From Mucilaginibacter empetricola (GTDB lineage Bacteria; Bacteroidota; Bacteroidia; Sphingobacteriales; Sphingobacteriaceae), in assembly GCF_024808665.1 (NCBI RefSeq), contig NZ_JANUBZ010000023.1, positions 1-43,910 on the forward strand: 43,910 nucleotides of DNA, given 5' to 3'. Of this stretch, positions 24,333 through 31,765 are shown piece by piece. The position numbers and the translations under genes were made by a program. The first letter of the stretch is position 1, and every line of letters begins with the position of its first letter. Below the pieces are notes generated by a model that ran no database searches, was not told the origin of the DNA, and saw only the letters and a list, made by a program, of their open reading frames with translations.

Positions 24333-25199
24333 TTAAATCATTTCAAACAGGGGTTCCATTTTTGAGGCCCTGTTGAGCATGATATGGAACGCTGCGAGAA
24401 AAATGGTTTGTAATGACAATAAGCCAAAAAATAAGGCCACCAGGTAATCTATATCGTAAAAAATCCAGGTTGCCATAATAAAGAGCAGGTAATTAATATA
24501 AACAGCAATCTGCATGGCTTTTAGTCGTATAACGGTAGTAAAGTTAGTTCGCCCTTTGTTCCATGAGGCCAGCCAAAGCAACAGAAAAATGGGCAGTAAG
24601 TACATGAACGGCGCATATTTGTCGTTGATTTTAATAAACACAGTAGCAATTAATAACAAAATATAAATGCCGACGCCAATTTTTGCAATAAGGTTATATG
24701 GCTGATATGGAAGAAACCATAGAATTACGTTTTTTTTTGATTTGGTGTGTTTGTATAACAAATAATAAAAGCGGGCTATAAATAGGAGCAGCAAAGTAAA
24801 TAAATTATAAATAACGGTAACCCAAGCCATATTGAAATTAACCCAATGAATGTTTGAAACATCATTTAAGAATTCACCAATCCAAAATAAGGTTATCCAA
24901 AAGCAATTTACCATTACTGCCCAATATAATGCTTTAAGCCTAAGCTTATGGACCGCTCCCTGTTCATTTTTTAAGCGGGAAAAAGCGATAAACAAAAGCC
25001 CGATAATGATAAATGTTGTTGCTGATTCATCTATAAAGGTATAGCTTGCCTGTGGGTAAAATCCAAAAAGAGGCCGGCCTGTGGGTGGGGGTAATGTGTA
25101 GTTTTGGGAAAAGTATAAATAAGCCAGCGCAAACCCCGGCACCAGTAGTATGAACCCAATTATTTTAAAACCGGAGGGAAATAAAAGGTAGGGTTTCAT
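24333..25199 (-). CDS. Polytopic membrane protein, unknown
   Basis: 288 residues with about seven or eight hydrophobic helices (about 11-30, 60-78, 92-112, 124-146, 172-190, 198-212, 228-246, 252-272). The opening (MKPYLLFPSGFKIIGFILL) and a RLKNEQ...RLKALYWAVMVN segment resemble those in the shorter membrane protein at 26243 ([35 protein letters not shown]), so the two are probably distant paralogues. No function is recognised. It is transcribed toward trmD, ending about 80 bp before the trmD start. Confidence 0.7.
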   Translation of the reverse strand: MKPYLLFPSGFKIIGFILLVPGFALAYLYFSQNYTLPPPTGRPLFGFYPQASYTFIDESATTFIIIGLLFIAFSRLKNEQGAVHKLRLKALYWAVMVNCFWITLFWIGEFLNDVSNIHWVNFNMAWVTVIYNLFTLLLLFIARFYYLLYKHTKSKKNVILWFLPYQPYNLIAKIGVGIYILLLIATVFIKINDKYAPFMYLLPIFLLLWLASWNKGRTNFTTVIRLKAMQIAVYINYLLFIMATWIFYDIDYLVALFFGLLSLQTIFLAAFHIMLNRASKMEPLFEMI

Positions 25200-25210
25200 A
25201 AAATGAAATT

Positions 25211-25231
25211 TATCAGTTAAATATACTGATA
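25211..25231. promoter_or_regulatory. Possible operator, TATCAGT inverted repeat
   Basis: TATCAGT (25211-25217) and ACTGATA (25225-25231) form a perfect 7-bp dyad with a 7-base AT-rich spacer, 12 bp upstream of the ATG of the 288-residue membrane protein. Spacing is typical of a dimeric regulator site. The regulator is unknown; the XRE protein at 26041 is one candidate, though its own proposed site has a different sequence. Confidence 0.4.
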
Positions 25232-25283
25232 ATTAGGCCATAACATTAAATAATATTTAAAAATGGGCCATCAAACGAAACTT

Positions 25284-26024
25284 TTATCCTATTGGTTTAA
25301 TCGGCTCCTGGTACAGGCCCCATACATTGCCAGCCGGATCGCTGAAACGGGCTGCTATTTCGGGGGCATCTACCCCTACTGGCTGAACAATTTTGCCGCC
25401 ATGAACTGTTATGCTATCTGCGGCAGCTAAAATATCATCAACCATAACATAAATAAGTAAGCCGGGTTCTGTTGATGGCGGTCGCCCGGTTACCCACATG
25501 CCGCTCACTACACCAACGCTATCGTCAAAGGCAACATGTTCGGTGCCCTTATCTCTTAGTGACCAGGGAAAAACAACTCTATAAAAGTTTGATGAAGCTA
25601 TAATATCAACCGCAGGTATTTCAACATAACATATTTTGCCGTGGCCGCCGCCGGGATGCTGGTAAATGCCCACCACGTTTTGGGCCGGATCGGTAAACCA
25701 GGCAATTTGTTCTGTCTCGCTCAGCGCCATTTGTTTAATGATGACGCCGCCGTTGGCTTTTATGACGGTAATGGTTTCGGCAACACTATCAACCATTATA
25801 GATACCAATAGGCCAGGTTCCGTGGCCGGTTTGCGACCTAATACCCATGCGCCGCTTACCTCGTTAATGCCATCGGTAAAAGCGGTGGCCCCATCGCCGC
25901 GGGTTTTTATTTGCCAGCCGAAAACATTGCTGTAAAAATCAGCTGATGCGGCAGCGTCAATTGCCGGAATCTCTACATAACATATTTTGCCATGGCCTAA
26001 GGTGGGCTGTTTTTTGTTTTCCAT
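25284..26024 (-). CDS. Double VOC-domain (glyoxalase-like) protein
   Basis: 246 residues from the ATG at 26024. Two similar vicinal oxygen chelate domains, about 9-122 and 125-243, each opening with GHGKICYVEIPA(I/V)D and closing with (F)(T/S)DPA-N-V-G-YQ. This internal duplication creates the usual two-domain VOC protein. VOC proteins include glyoxalases, dioxygenases and antibiotic-binding proteins; this subtype (predicted enzyme related to lactoylglutathione lyase) has no proven substrate. It lies 16 bp after the XRE gene and may be in the same transcript. Confidence 0.85.
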   Translation of the reverse strand: MENKKQPTLGHGKICYVEIPAIDAAASADFYSNVFGWQIKTRGDGATAFTDGINEVSGAWVLGRKPATEPGLLVSIMVDSVAETITVIKANGGVIIKQMALSETEQIAWFTDPAQNVVGIYQHPGGGHGKICYVEIPAVDIIASSNFYRVVFPWSLRDKGTEHVAFDDSVGVVSGMWVTGRPPSTEPGLLIYVMVDDILAAADSITVHGGKIVQPVGVDAPEIAARFSDPAGNVWGLYQEPIKPIG

Positions 26025-26040
26025 TTGATGCAAGGTTTAT

Positions 26041-26241
26041 TTAATCATTGTCTTCCAGCGTAAAAATATCTTCGAGTGGTTTGCCAAATACACGAGCCAT
26101 TTTTAATGCCAGCACGGTTGAGGGCACGTATTTATTACTTTCGATAGCGTTAATGGTTTGCCTTGATACGCCCACCAGCTCGGCCAGCTCGCCCTGGGTA
26201 ATGTTTTTAATGGCCCGCTCTACACGTATATTATTTTTCAT
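26041..26241 (-). CDS. XRE family HTH regulator
   Basis: 66 residues, helix-turn-helix only: [22 protein letters not shown] (about 13-34, quoted in sense order) then [17 protein letters not shown] and the ending [12 protein letters not shown]. This is the short Cro/C1-type form often paired with a small membrane protein gene. It follows the membrane gene at 26243 with 1 bp between the genes, so the two are translationally linked. It probably represses their common promoter through the dyad at 26674-26716. Confidence 0.93.
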   Translation of the reverse strand: MKNNIRVERAIKNITQGELAELVGVSRQTINAIESNKYVPSTVLALKMARVFGKPLEDIFTLEDND

Positions 26242-26242
26242 G

Positions 26243-26671
26243 TTATCCCTCCCGGCTTAATGACTGGTTGAGGCGAAAGATAACCCACCTGAAACGAATA
26301 ATGAAAAATATAAGCGGTATCCAAAGATTCAGTAACAGGATATGCTCCTTATCGCTCGATAAAATTAAGGTAACAGTAAGTAAAATATAATTCAGATAAA
26401 TGGCCCATTGTAAGGAATCGAGCCGGAGTTGTGAGATCTGCTCGTCTTCTATCTTTTCTTTGGCAAAAGCAACCAAAAACAGACCAATGGCCATTGCCAG
26501 TGTGGTAGTCACAAAAAATATATGGTGACTGTTAAATAATCCGGGGTCGGCAGCAGCTCCTGGCGTATCAAAGCCTAATATTTTGCGGAAAAGGGCAATG
26601 GGCACATGTGCTATGATCAAGGTATATCCCAGATAGCGGCACCAATAGGGAAACAGGAAACGCGTTTTCAT
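26243..26671 (-). CDS. Small four-helix membrane protein paired with XRE regulator
   Basis: 142 residues from the ATG at 26671 (a TTG at 26695 would add eight residues but overlaps the promoter). About four hydrophobic helices: 12-30, 50-70, 84-102, 108-126, with a charged loop [15 protein letters not shown]. Membrane-protein/XRE pairs of this form are common in Bacteroidota and Firmicutes (DUF2178-like arrangements) with no settled role. The N-terminal resemblance to the protein at 24333 suggests shared ancestry. Confidence 0.72.
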   Translation of the reverse strand: MKTRFLFPYWCRYLGYTLIIAHVPIALFRKILGFDTPGAAADPGLFNSHHIFFVTTTLAMAIGLFLVAFAKEKIEDEQISQLRLDSLQWAIYLNYILLTVTLILSSDKEHILLLNLWIPLIFFIIRFRWVIFRLNQSLSREG

Positions 26672-26673
26672 GA

Positions 26674-26723
26674 TTTGTAAAGTTTTATTTACCAAATGTA
26701 AAATAAACCTTACAAAATGTCAA
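26674..26723 (-). promoter_or_regulatory. Promoter and overlapping operator of the membrane/XRE operon
   Basis: In minus sense a -33 TTG (plus 26721-26723), a 20-base spacer, and a -7 box TACATTTG (plus 26693-26700) match the Bacteroidota promoter consensus, with the ATG 22 bp after the box. A 43-base dyad, plus 26674-26716, is superimposed: TTTGTAA.GTTT..TTTAC on one side and its mirror on the other, with about four mismatched positions per arm outside the centre. A dimeric repressor bound here would cover the start site, as expected for autoregulation by the XRE protein. Confidence 0.65.
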
Positions 26724-26781
26724 GTAAATTTAATGCAAAAAAAGTACGCTCTAATGTTTCATCATAAACGAATGCTCAACG

Positions 26782-26932
26782 TCACGTCAATTGCGAGGTC
26801 AACATCACGTCATTGCTGTAAGGTACGAAGCAATCTCTACATAGGATAATCTATGATACGAGATTACGTCATTGAACAAGATGCCTCTTTATTGATTTGC
26901 ATAGCTTATAGATTGCTTCGTACCTCGCAATG
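26782..26932. repeat. Intergenic inverted repeat (AGATTGCTTCG family)
   Basis: The arm at 26811-26836 (CATTGC...GGTACGAAGCAATCT) is nearly the reverse complement of 26910-26932 (AGATTGCTTCGTACC...GCAATG), with a small bulge. A further TTGCGAGGT copy lies at 26791-26799. The same GAAGCAATC core is found at 13171-13224, and a fragment-like TTGCGAGATTC at 43823-43833. Lies between the membrane/XRE promoter and the unknown exported gene. Confidence 0.75.
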
Positions 26933-26963
26933 ACGCTCGGAGAATGACTTTGGGGTATAAAAA

Positions 26964-26989
26964 AACCGCCCCATTATCTGAGGCGGCTT
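26964..26989 (-). terminator. Terminator of the 27011 exported-protein gene
   Basis: In minus sense AGCCGCC pairs with GGCGGTT (plus arms AACCGCC 26964-26970 and GGCGGCT 26982-26988), followed by a T run (plus A run before 26964). It begins about 22 bp after the stop codon. Confidence 0.8.
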
Positions 26990-27010
26990 TTCATTAATAC
27001 AAGGGTTTTA

Positions 27011-27469
27011 TTAAAACTGAATAGCTTGTTTAACATATTGCAATGCTGCATCAATATGTTTTGACGCACGGTGTTTTAAACCACGGGTGTACGGATCATC
27101 TTCTTCCTGGTCAACATCCTGGTGTGCTTTTTTCAAAAAGTCATGTGCTTCGTGCAAACGGCCTTTGTGGTCATTACGCTCATCAACAGGAGGGTGATCT
27201 TCGATGTTTTTTCCATCATCAATAGCGGCTTTTTTAATTTCGCCAATAGCGGCGTTAATTTCATTTAGCGCACTTATCTCCAAATCTGTTTGTACCCAAT
27301 TACCTGGTCTGTGCTCAATCATCCACCTTGCGGCGCGAAGGTCAGATAACGCATGTAAATAATAAGGGTGCGCGCCCGGGGCCTGGGCATTTGAAGAAAC
27401 AGTTGCTGTAATCGTTAAAAACAATGCAATTGCCATCGTTTTTAATAGGGGTCCGATTGAAATTTTCAT
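27011..27469 (-). CDS. Exported helical protein, unknown
   Basis: 152 residues from the ATG at 27469, which starts a signal peptide (MKISIGPLLKTMAIALFLTI, ending near SNAQA). The mature part is helical and rich in His, Asp and Glu: PYYLHALSDLRAARWMIEHR, EISALNEINAAIGEIKKAAI, DHPPVDERNDHKGRLHEAHDFL and HRASKHIDAALQYVKQAI (in pieces). The HEAH and His-rich clusters could bind metal, but no catalytic motif is recognised. It has its own terminator and lies between rimM and the membrane/XRE genes. Confidence 0.75.
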   Translation of the reverse strand: MKISIGPLLKTMAIALFLTITATVSSNAQAPGAHPYYLHALSDLRAARWMIEHRPGNWVQTDLEISALNEINAAIGEIKKAAIDDGKNIEDHPPVDERNDHKGRLHEAHDFLKKAHQDVDQEEDDPYTRGLKHRASKHIDAALQYVKQAIQF

Positions 27470-27615
27470 TTTTAATTTAGTGTTTTTGTTTAGCAATGAG
27501 ACAGGATTGTTACAAATGGGTTTAATCCGACTAAACAAAATATAATAACCTGCTGTATTTCAGCATGTAAAATTTTTAATACACAAAAAAGGAGCCCAAT
27601 TTATGGCGGGTTATT

Positions 27616-28140
27616 TTAATCCAAATAAATTTCCAGTAAGCCGTCGGGCAGGTCAACACTTACCAGTTCTTTAACCACATCAATACCCTTAACAGTATCT
27701 TCATTTAGTGGAAAAAGCACCTCGCAATTTTTATAGGTAACAGCGGCTATCAATTGCTGCGGATATTCGTGTATATCGGTAATAACACCCAGTTCGCCTT
27801 CATTTACGTCAATAGCGGTAAAGCCTTTCAGATCTTTTAGGGTAAAGTCCTGTTTTTTCTTTTTGGGTTTTTGTTTATTAGGCAGATAGATATTCTTACG
27901 TGCCAGCAACGAAGCTTTTTCAATGGTATCTACATCTTCTAAAACCAGGTAGGCTGCATTTTTTTGAAGAAACTTGATAGAGCTCACAAAGTAGGGCACC
28001 AGCTTGCCTGCAATCTCCACAAAAATGGTATTAAGCTTTACGGTTTCAAGGCCTTCAAAATCAACATAAATATTGAGCTCGCCTTTCAGTCCCTTGGGTT
28101 TTAGTATACTTCCAATTCTGAAACAATCTTCTGTTGTCAT
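27616..28140 (-). CDS. rimM: Ribosome maturation factor RimM
   Basis: 174 residues. N-terminal beta-barrel domain (about 5-88) opens with FRIGSILKPKGLKGELNIY and includes LEDVDTIEKASLLARKNIYL; a Lys-rich linker KQKPKKKKQDF; then a PRC-barrel C-terminal domain (about 98-172) with LKGFTAIDVNEGELGVITDI, and EVLFPLNEDTVKGID and LPDGLLEIYLD. It binds ribosomal protein uS19 and aids 30S assembly. It lies about 130 bp downstream of rpsP with a REP-like palindrome and a hairpin between. Confidence 0.96.
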   Translation of the reverse strand: MTTEDCFRIGSILKPKGLKGELNIYVDFEGLETVKLNTIFVEIAGKLVPYFVSSIKFLQKNAAYLVLEDVDTIEKASLLARKNIYLPNKQKPKKKKQDFTLKDLKGFTAIDVNEGELGVITDIHEYPQQLIAAVTYKNCEVLFPLNEDTVKGIDVVKELVSVDLPDGLLEIYLD

Positions 28141-28170
28141 AGTCTAATTGTATTTGCAGCCAATTATCTC

Positions 28171-28200
28171 ATAGCGATGGGTTTTAAACCCATGCTATAG
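28171..28200. repeat. Solo REP palindrome between rpsP and rimM
   Basis: ATAGCGATGGGTTT (28171-28184), one T, then AAACCCATGCTATAG (28186-28200). The arms pair over 13 bases with one bulged base. It is a clear member of the REP family flanking the transposase gene at 33100, 5 kb away, ending 30 bp upstream of the rimM ATG. Confidence 0.88.
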
Positions 28201-28219
28201 AGGGATTCGATAAAACAAC

Positions 28220-28252
28220 AATGGCGAAGAACCTGTGGGTTGCTTCGCCATT
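28220..28252 (-). terminator. Hairpin after rpsP, partial terminator
   Basis: AATGGCGAAG (28220-28229) pairs perfectly with CTTCGCCATT (28243-28252), a 10-bp stem with a 13-base loop. In minus sense the stem is followed by GTTGTTTTATC, a moderate T stretch. It lies about 22 bp beyond the rpsP stop and may attenuate transcription into rimM. Confidence 0.65.
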
Positions 28253-28273
28253 GCATTATATCTAAATAAAAAA

Positions 28274-28810
28274 TTATTCAGCGTTTTCTGCTTCTGTTTC
28301 AGTTTCAGCGGCAGCATCTTCTTCTGCAGGTGCTTCAACTTCTTCCGCAACTGGTGCATTTTTAGCAGCAATTGCAGCAGCTTTATCTTCTTTCTTTTTA
28401 GCTTCGGCAGCCAAAGCAGCTTTTTTAGCTTCGTCTTTTGCTGAAACAAGGCTGGTTTTTTTGCCAGTGATCTTGCCATCTTTGTGGTCAAGCCATTCCT
28501 GGAATTTTACTTCAACTTGTTCTTCAGTTAAAGCGCCTTTTTTCAAACCGCCTTGTAAATGTTTTTTGTATAAAACACCTTTGTATGACAGGATAGCACG
28601 GCAAGTATCCGTTGGCTGTGCACCACTGTTAACCCAATCAAGGGTTTTTTCAAAATTGATGTCGATTGTTGCAGGGTTGGTGTTTGGGTTGTATGAACCT
28701 AAACGCTCAATAAAACGCCCGTCTCTTGGTGCGCGTGCATCCGCTACTACGATGTAATAAAAAGGTTTACCTTTTTTACCGTGTCTTTGCAGTCTGATTT
28801 TAGTTGCCAT
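28274..28810 (-). CDS. rpsP: Ribosomal protein bS16 with long acidic tail
   Basis: 178 residues. The bS16 core is residues 1 to about 80: [41 protein letters not shown] and [19 protein letters not shown]. Beyond a short helical segment (about 85-112) comes a Lys/Ala then Glu/Ala-rich tail (about 118-178, [22 protein letters not shown]). bS16 of many bacteria is 80-90 residues; extended tails are common in Bacteroidota. First gene of the cluster, with the promoter -7 box TACCTTTG just upstream. Confidence 0.97.
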   Translation of the reverse strand: MATKIRLQRHGKKGKPFYYIVVADARAPRDGRFIERLGSYNPNTNPATIDINFEKTLDWVNSGAQPTDTCRAILSYKGVLYKKHLQGGLKKGALTEEQVEVKFQEWLDHKDGKITGKKTSLVSAKDEAKKAALAAEAKKKEDKAAAIAAKNAPVAEEVEAPAEEDAAAETETEAENAE

Positions 28811-29238
28811 CTTCTAATTTTATGTATTCAACATTGTCCCCGGAGTTCTTTCTGCGGGGATGCAAAGGTAAACAAATAAAATTAATTTTAAAATGCTTAT
28901 TATTAATTAAATATGATGCCTGCTAAAGTCTGCGGATGTTTAAACTTCGTAAGTACGTGAGTTTGGTAAACAAATTGTTAAATAATAGTTAGCACGAGGC
29001 TGCTAATCAGGGTAAAAAGCTGCCATTTTTTGTGGAACCCCCGGCTTTTCTGGAAATTTGAGTTAAAAATTAAATATTTCTTTCAAAAACAAAAGGATAT
29101 GATTAGTATAGCAAAAAAATACGAAAAACATTCAAAAAAGTACAATTAAGTAGTGTGGATGATGCAAAATCGACAATAGTCGCATTTTGAAATTAATAAT
29201 TAACTTTATGACTAAAGCTGTAGCGCTTAATTTGTAGT
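28811..29238. other. Intergenic region between divergent rpsP and PAS gene
   Basis: 428 bases, very AT-rich. Holds the rpsP -7 box near its left end, a partial AAACTTCGTAAGT palindrome unit at about 28943-28955, and several A/T runs. I see no gene, tRNA or strong hairpin. The PAS gene promoter is presumably in 29100-29230, but no convincing consensus was found. Confidence 0.5.
28863..28870 (-). promoter_or_regulatory. rpsP -7 promoter box
   Basis: Minus-sense TACCTTTGCA is a strong match to the Bacteroidota -7 consensus TAnnTTTG. It is 52 bp upstream of the rpsP ATG and would start the ribosomal operon. The expected -33 TTG 17-23 bases further upstream is not obvious in the AT-rich sequence there. 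Confidence 0.6.
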
Positions 29239-30258
29239 ATGCCCTTAACTGATTTAAGCTTTTTATTTGATGATAACCCCAACCCTATGTGGATATTTGA
29301 AATATCCTCATTGCGTATTGTAAAGGTTAACAAAGCGGCGGTTTACAAGTATGGGTACAATGAAGAAGAATTTCTGGCAATGACCACCCTTGAACTGCGC
29401 CCCGCACCCGAAATTGAGGTTTTTGACAATTACCGAATTAAAGGAAAAGATATCAATAACATTGATTATTCGGGTGTTTGGAAGCACCAGAATAATTTGG
29501 GCGAGTATATTTATGTCGAGATAAACGGGCATGATATAGAGTACGAGGAGATGGATTGCCGCATAGTTGTTGCTACTGATGCCAGCGAACGTTTCAAATA
29601 CCAGGCAGAGGCGATGATGCGCGAGCAGGAGCTGATCGGCACAAAAAGCAGCCTCGAAGCCCTGATTAATAATACCGACGACCAGATATGGTCTGTTGAC
29701 AGGGAGGGCCGCTATGTTTACATGAACCGGGCCTACCGCAAGAGTATTACCCTGTTCACCGGAATGGAGCCTAAAGAGGGTGATTTTTCGAACAAGCATG
29801 AAGGGTTTGGTAAAGAGGTTATAAAACGCTGGAACCAATATTATCAACGTGCTCTTGATGGGGAAATTTATACCATAATAAATGAGAGTGTTGATCCAAC
29901 GACCAACCAGGTAATGAGCTTTGAAATAAGTTTTAATCCCATATACCGCAGCGATGGCGTAATTACCGGTGTTGGTTGTTTTGCCCGGGATATAACAGAG
30001 CGTTTAACTTCAGAAAAAGCAATTATTGATCAGAACGAGCGGTTAAGAAATATTGCATCACTTACTTCGCACGAGCTGCGTCGCCCGGTGGCCAGTTTAA
30101 TTGGCCTGATTAATATTATGGATCGCCAAAACTTTTTTAACCCGGATAACAAGGAGATTATTGAACACCTGTTAACCGTTGGTAATGAGATTGATGAAGT
30201 AATACGATTAATAGTCGACAAAACAATTACCTATAATCTCTCTAACCGTTACATGTAG
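29239..30258 (+). CDS. PAS-PAS-HisKA protein without an ATPase domain
   Basis: 339 residues, cytosolic. First PAS domain about 1-115 (NPNPMWIFEISSLRIVKVN, YNEEEFLAMTTLELRP), second about 132-255 (ALINNTDDQIWSVDREGRYV, closing with GCFARDITER). A dimerisation helix pair follows with H278 in the H-box SLTSHELRRPVASLIGL. The protein then ends at residue 339 with VDKTITYNLSNRYM: no N, G1 or G2 box, so there is no HATPase domain. The stop is clean and the sequence to 30403 holds no continuation of the kinase. It may be phosphorylated by another kinase or act as a receiver-docking scaffold. The next gene is a full histidine kinase. Confidence 0.82.
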   Translation: MPLTDLSFLFDDNPNPMWIFEISSLRIVKVNKAAVYKYGYNEEEFLAMTTLELRPAPEIEVFDNYRIKGKDINNIDYSGVWKHQNNLGEYIYVEINGHDIEYEEMDCRIVVATDASERFKYQAEAMMREQELIGTKSSLEALINNTDDQIWSVDREGRYVYMNRAYRKSITLFTGMEPKEGDFSNKHEGFGKEVIKRWNQYYQRALDGEIYTIINESVDPTTNQVMSFEISFNPIYRSDGVITGVGCFARDITERLTSEKAIIDQNERLRNIASLTSHELRRPVASLIGLINIMDRQNFFNPDNKEIIEHLLTVGNEIDEVIRLIVDKTITYNLSNRYM

Positions 30259-30403
30259 CCCAAGCTGTAAAAATTGAACGGTAAATTCCATCAACATTTA
30301 AAATAATTTATAAAAAGGGCCGGTATTAGAAAATTTGCAAATAAAAATTAACTTTAGCTTGCTGTTTCCGTATGATAAGTATAAAACCTAAAGCTTAGCA
30401 CAC

Positions 30404-31648
30404 ATGCTTGCAAAAACGAAGGAGAACTTTTCTGCATCAAAAATGGTTTGTGATTCCCTTTGCAGCAGCAAAAAAGTTAGTGTAAAAATAAAAGCAGGTT
30501 TTTTCGATCAGGTAAAAGACTTTTTCAGCAGAATTTTTGACACATCCGATTGGCCCGCCCGCTGGCACTGCGGCAACTGGACCGATTTTCACGGCTGGCT
30601 TTATATTATTTCTGACTCTGTTATTTGGGCAGCTTATTTTGCCATCCCGCTATTGCTTTTCAGCATTGTAAAAAAACGTAAGGACATCCCTTTTTTGAGC
30701 ATATTCTGGCTTTTTATTGCTTTTATTATGCTATGCGGAACCACGCATTTAATTGATGCCCTTATATTTTGGTGGCCGGTTTACCGCTTAAGTGCATTGG
30801 TAAAAATGGCAACCGGCATAGTTTCTGTCATTACCGTTTATGCTTTGTATAAAACTATCCCGGCAATTCAAAAATTGCGGACGGTTGATCAACTCGAAAC
30901 CCAAATTGAAGAAAGAAAAAAGGCCGAACAGGAAGCCCGGCACCTACAGGTACTAAAACAAGCCGCTGAAGATTTAATGGCCAAAAAAGATGAGTTTATG
31001 AGCATTGCCAGTCATGAACTTAAAACACCCATCACCAGCGTAAAGGCATCGCTGCAAATATTGCAGCGCATGGCCGATAAAAACGAAAACCTGGCGCCCG
31101 TTGCGCCATTTGTTGATAAGGCCGCCCGCCAGGTTAATAAGCTTACCGCAATTGTTCACGAACTGCTGGATGTTACGCGCATACAGGCCGGCCGGCTGGA
31201 GCTGGATAAAACAGACTTTAACCTGGCCGAACTGATTGCCGAATGTGTTGACCAATGCCGGCTTGACGACAAGGAGCATCATATTCAGATTAATGGCGAC
31301 AAAGATTTGATGGTTTATGCCGATAGAAACAGAATTGACCAGGTTTTATGTAACTTGTTGACTAATGCCATCAAATATTCGCCGGGTGAAGGGCTAATAA
31401 AAGTAGCTTTTGAAAAGCAGGAAAACGGATTGGTTAGGGTTTCGGTGGCTGATAATGGTATCGGTATTCCGGAAGATAAAACCGGGGATATTTTCGATCG
31501 TTTTTACCGGGTGGAAAACAGGCCGCAATATTATTCGGGTATAGGGCTTGGCCTTTTTATCTCATCAGAAATCATAAAACGCCATGGCGGCGAAATAGGG
31601 GTTGAAAGTATCCTGGGGAAAGGATCCACCTTTTGGTTTACCGTTTAA
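30404..31648 (+). CDS. Histidine kinase with ETR1-like ethylene-binding membrane domain
   Basis: 414 residues. Three membrane helices (about 64-88, 96-118, 126-146) align without gaps with the ethylene-binding domain of plant ETR1 at a constant offset of 46: D71, Y78, I81, P82, I108, C111 and H115 correspond to ETR1 D25, Y32, I35, P36, I62, C65 and H69, the residues needed for copper-dependent ethylene binding. LCGTTHLID matches LCGATHLIN. A coiled linker (about 160-195) leads to HisKA with H204 (SIASHELKTPI), the N box DQVLCNLLTNAIKYSPG, DNGIGIP and GIGLGLFISSEII. No receiver domain. It senses a small ligand at the membrane and phosphorylates a response regulator encoded elsewhere. Ethylene binding is predicted, not shown. 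Confidence 0.88.
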   Translation: MLAKTKENFSASKMVCDSLCSSKKVSVKIKAGFFDQVKDFFSRIFDTSDWPARWHCGNWTDFHGWLYIISDSVIWAAYFAIPLLLFSIVKKRKDIPFLSIFWLFIAFIMLCGTTHLIDALIFWWPVYRLSALVKMATGIVSVITVYALYKTIPAIQKLRTVDQLETQIEERKKAEQEARHLQVLKQAAEDLMAKKDEFMSIASHELKTPITSVKASLQILQRMADKNENLAPVAPFVDKAARQVNKLTAIVHELLDVTRIQAGRLELDKTDFNLAELIAECVDQCRLDDKEHHIQINGDKDLMVYADRNRIDQVLCNLLTNAIKYSPGEGLIKVAFEKQENGLVRVSVADNGIGIPEDKTGDIFDRFYRVENRPQYYSGIGLGLFISSEIIKRHGGEIGVESILGKGSTFWFTV

Positions 31649-31701
31649 TCACCCCAAGTGACTACATCAGCCTAACAATAGGAATCGGTATAAATAAAAC
31701 G

Positions 31702-31748
31702 GGTTGCTTTTCTTTTTGATAAAAATGACTATCAAAAGAAAAACAACC
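31702..31748. terminator. Bidirectional terminator between the kinase and pfkA
   Basis: GGTTGCTTTTCTTTTTGAT (31702-31720) pairs with ATCAAAAGAAAAACAACC (31731-31748) with one mismatch and one bulge. U-rich stem sides on both strands allow termination in either direction. The two flanking genes converge here. Confidence 0.75.
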
Positions 31749-31765
31749 TGTCTGGGGCTATGGAA

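Noticed and set aside
28195..28491. Lys/Leu-rich minus-strand frame within rpsP
   Set aside because: Out-of-frame reading of the Ala/Glu-rich bS16 tail.
30259..30403. Missing ATPase domain of the PAS protein continuing in another frame
   Set aside because: The 145 bases before the next gene contain no N, G1 or G2 box in any frame; the gene simply ends.
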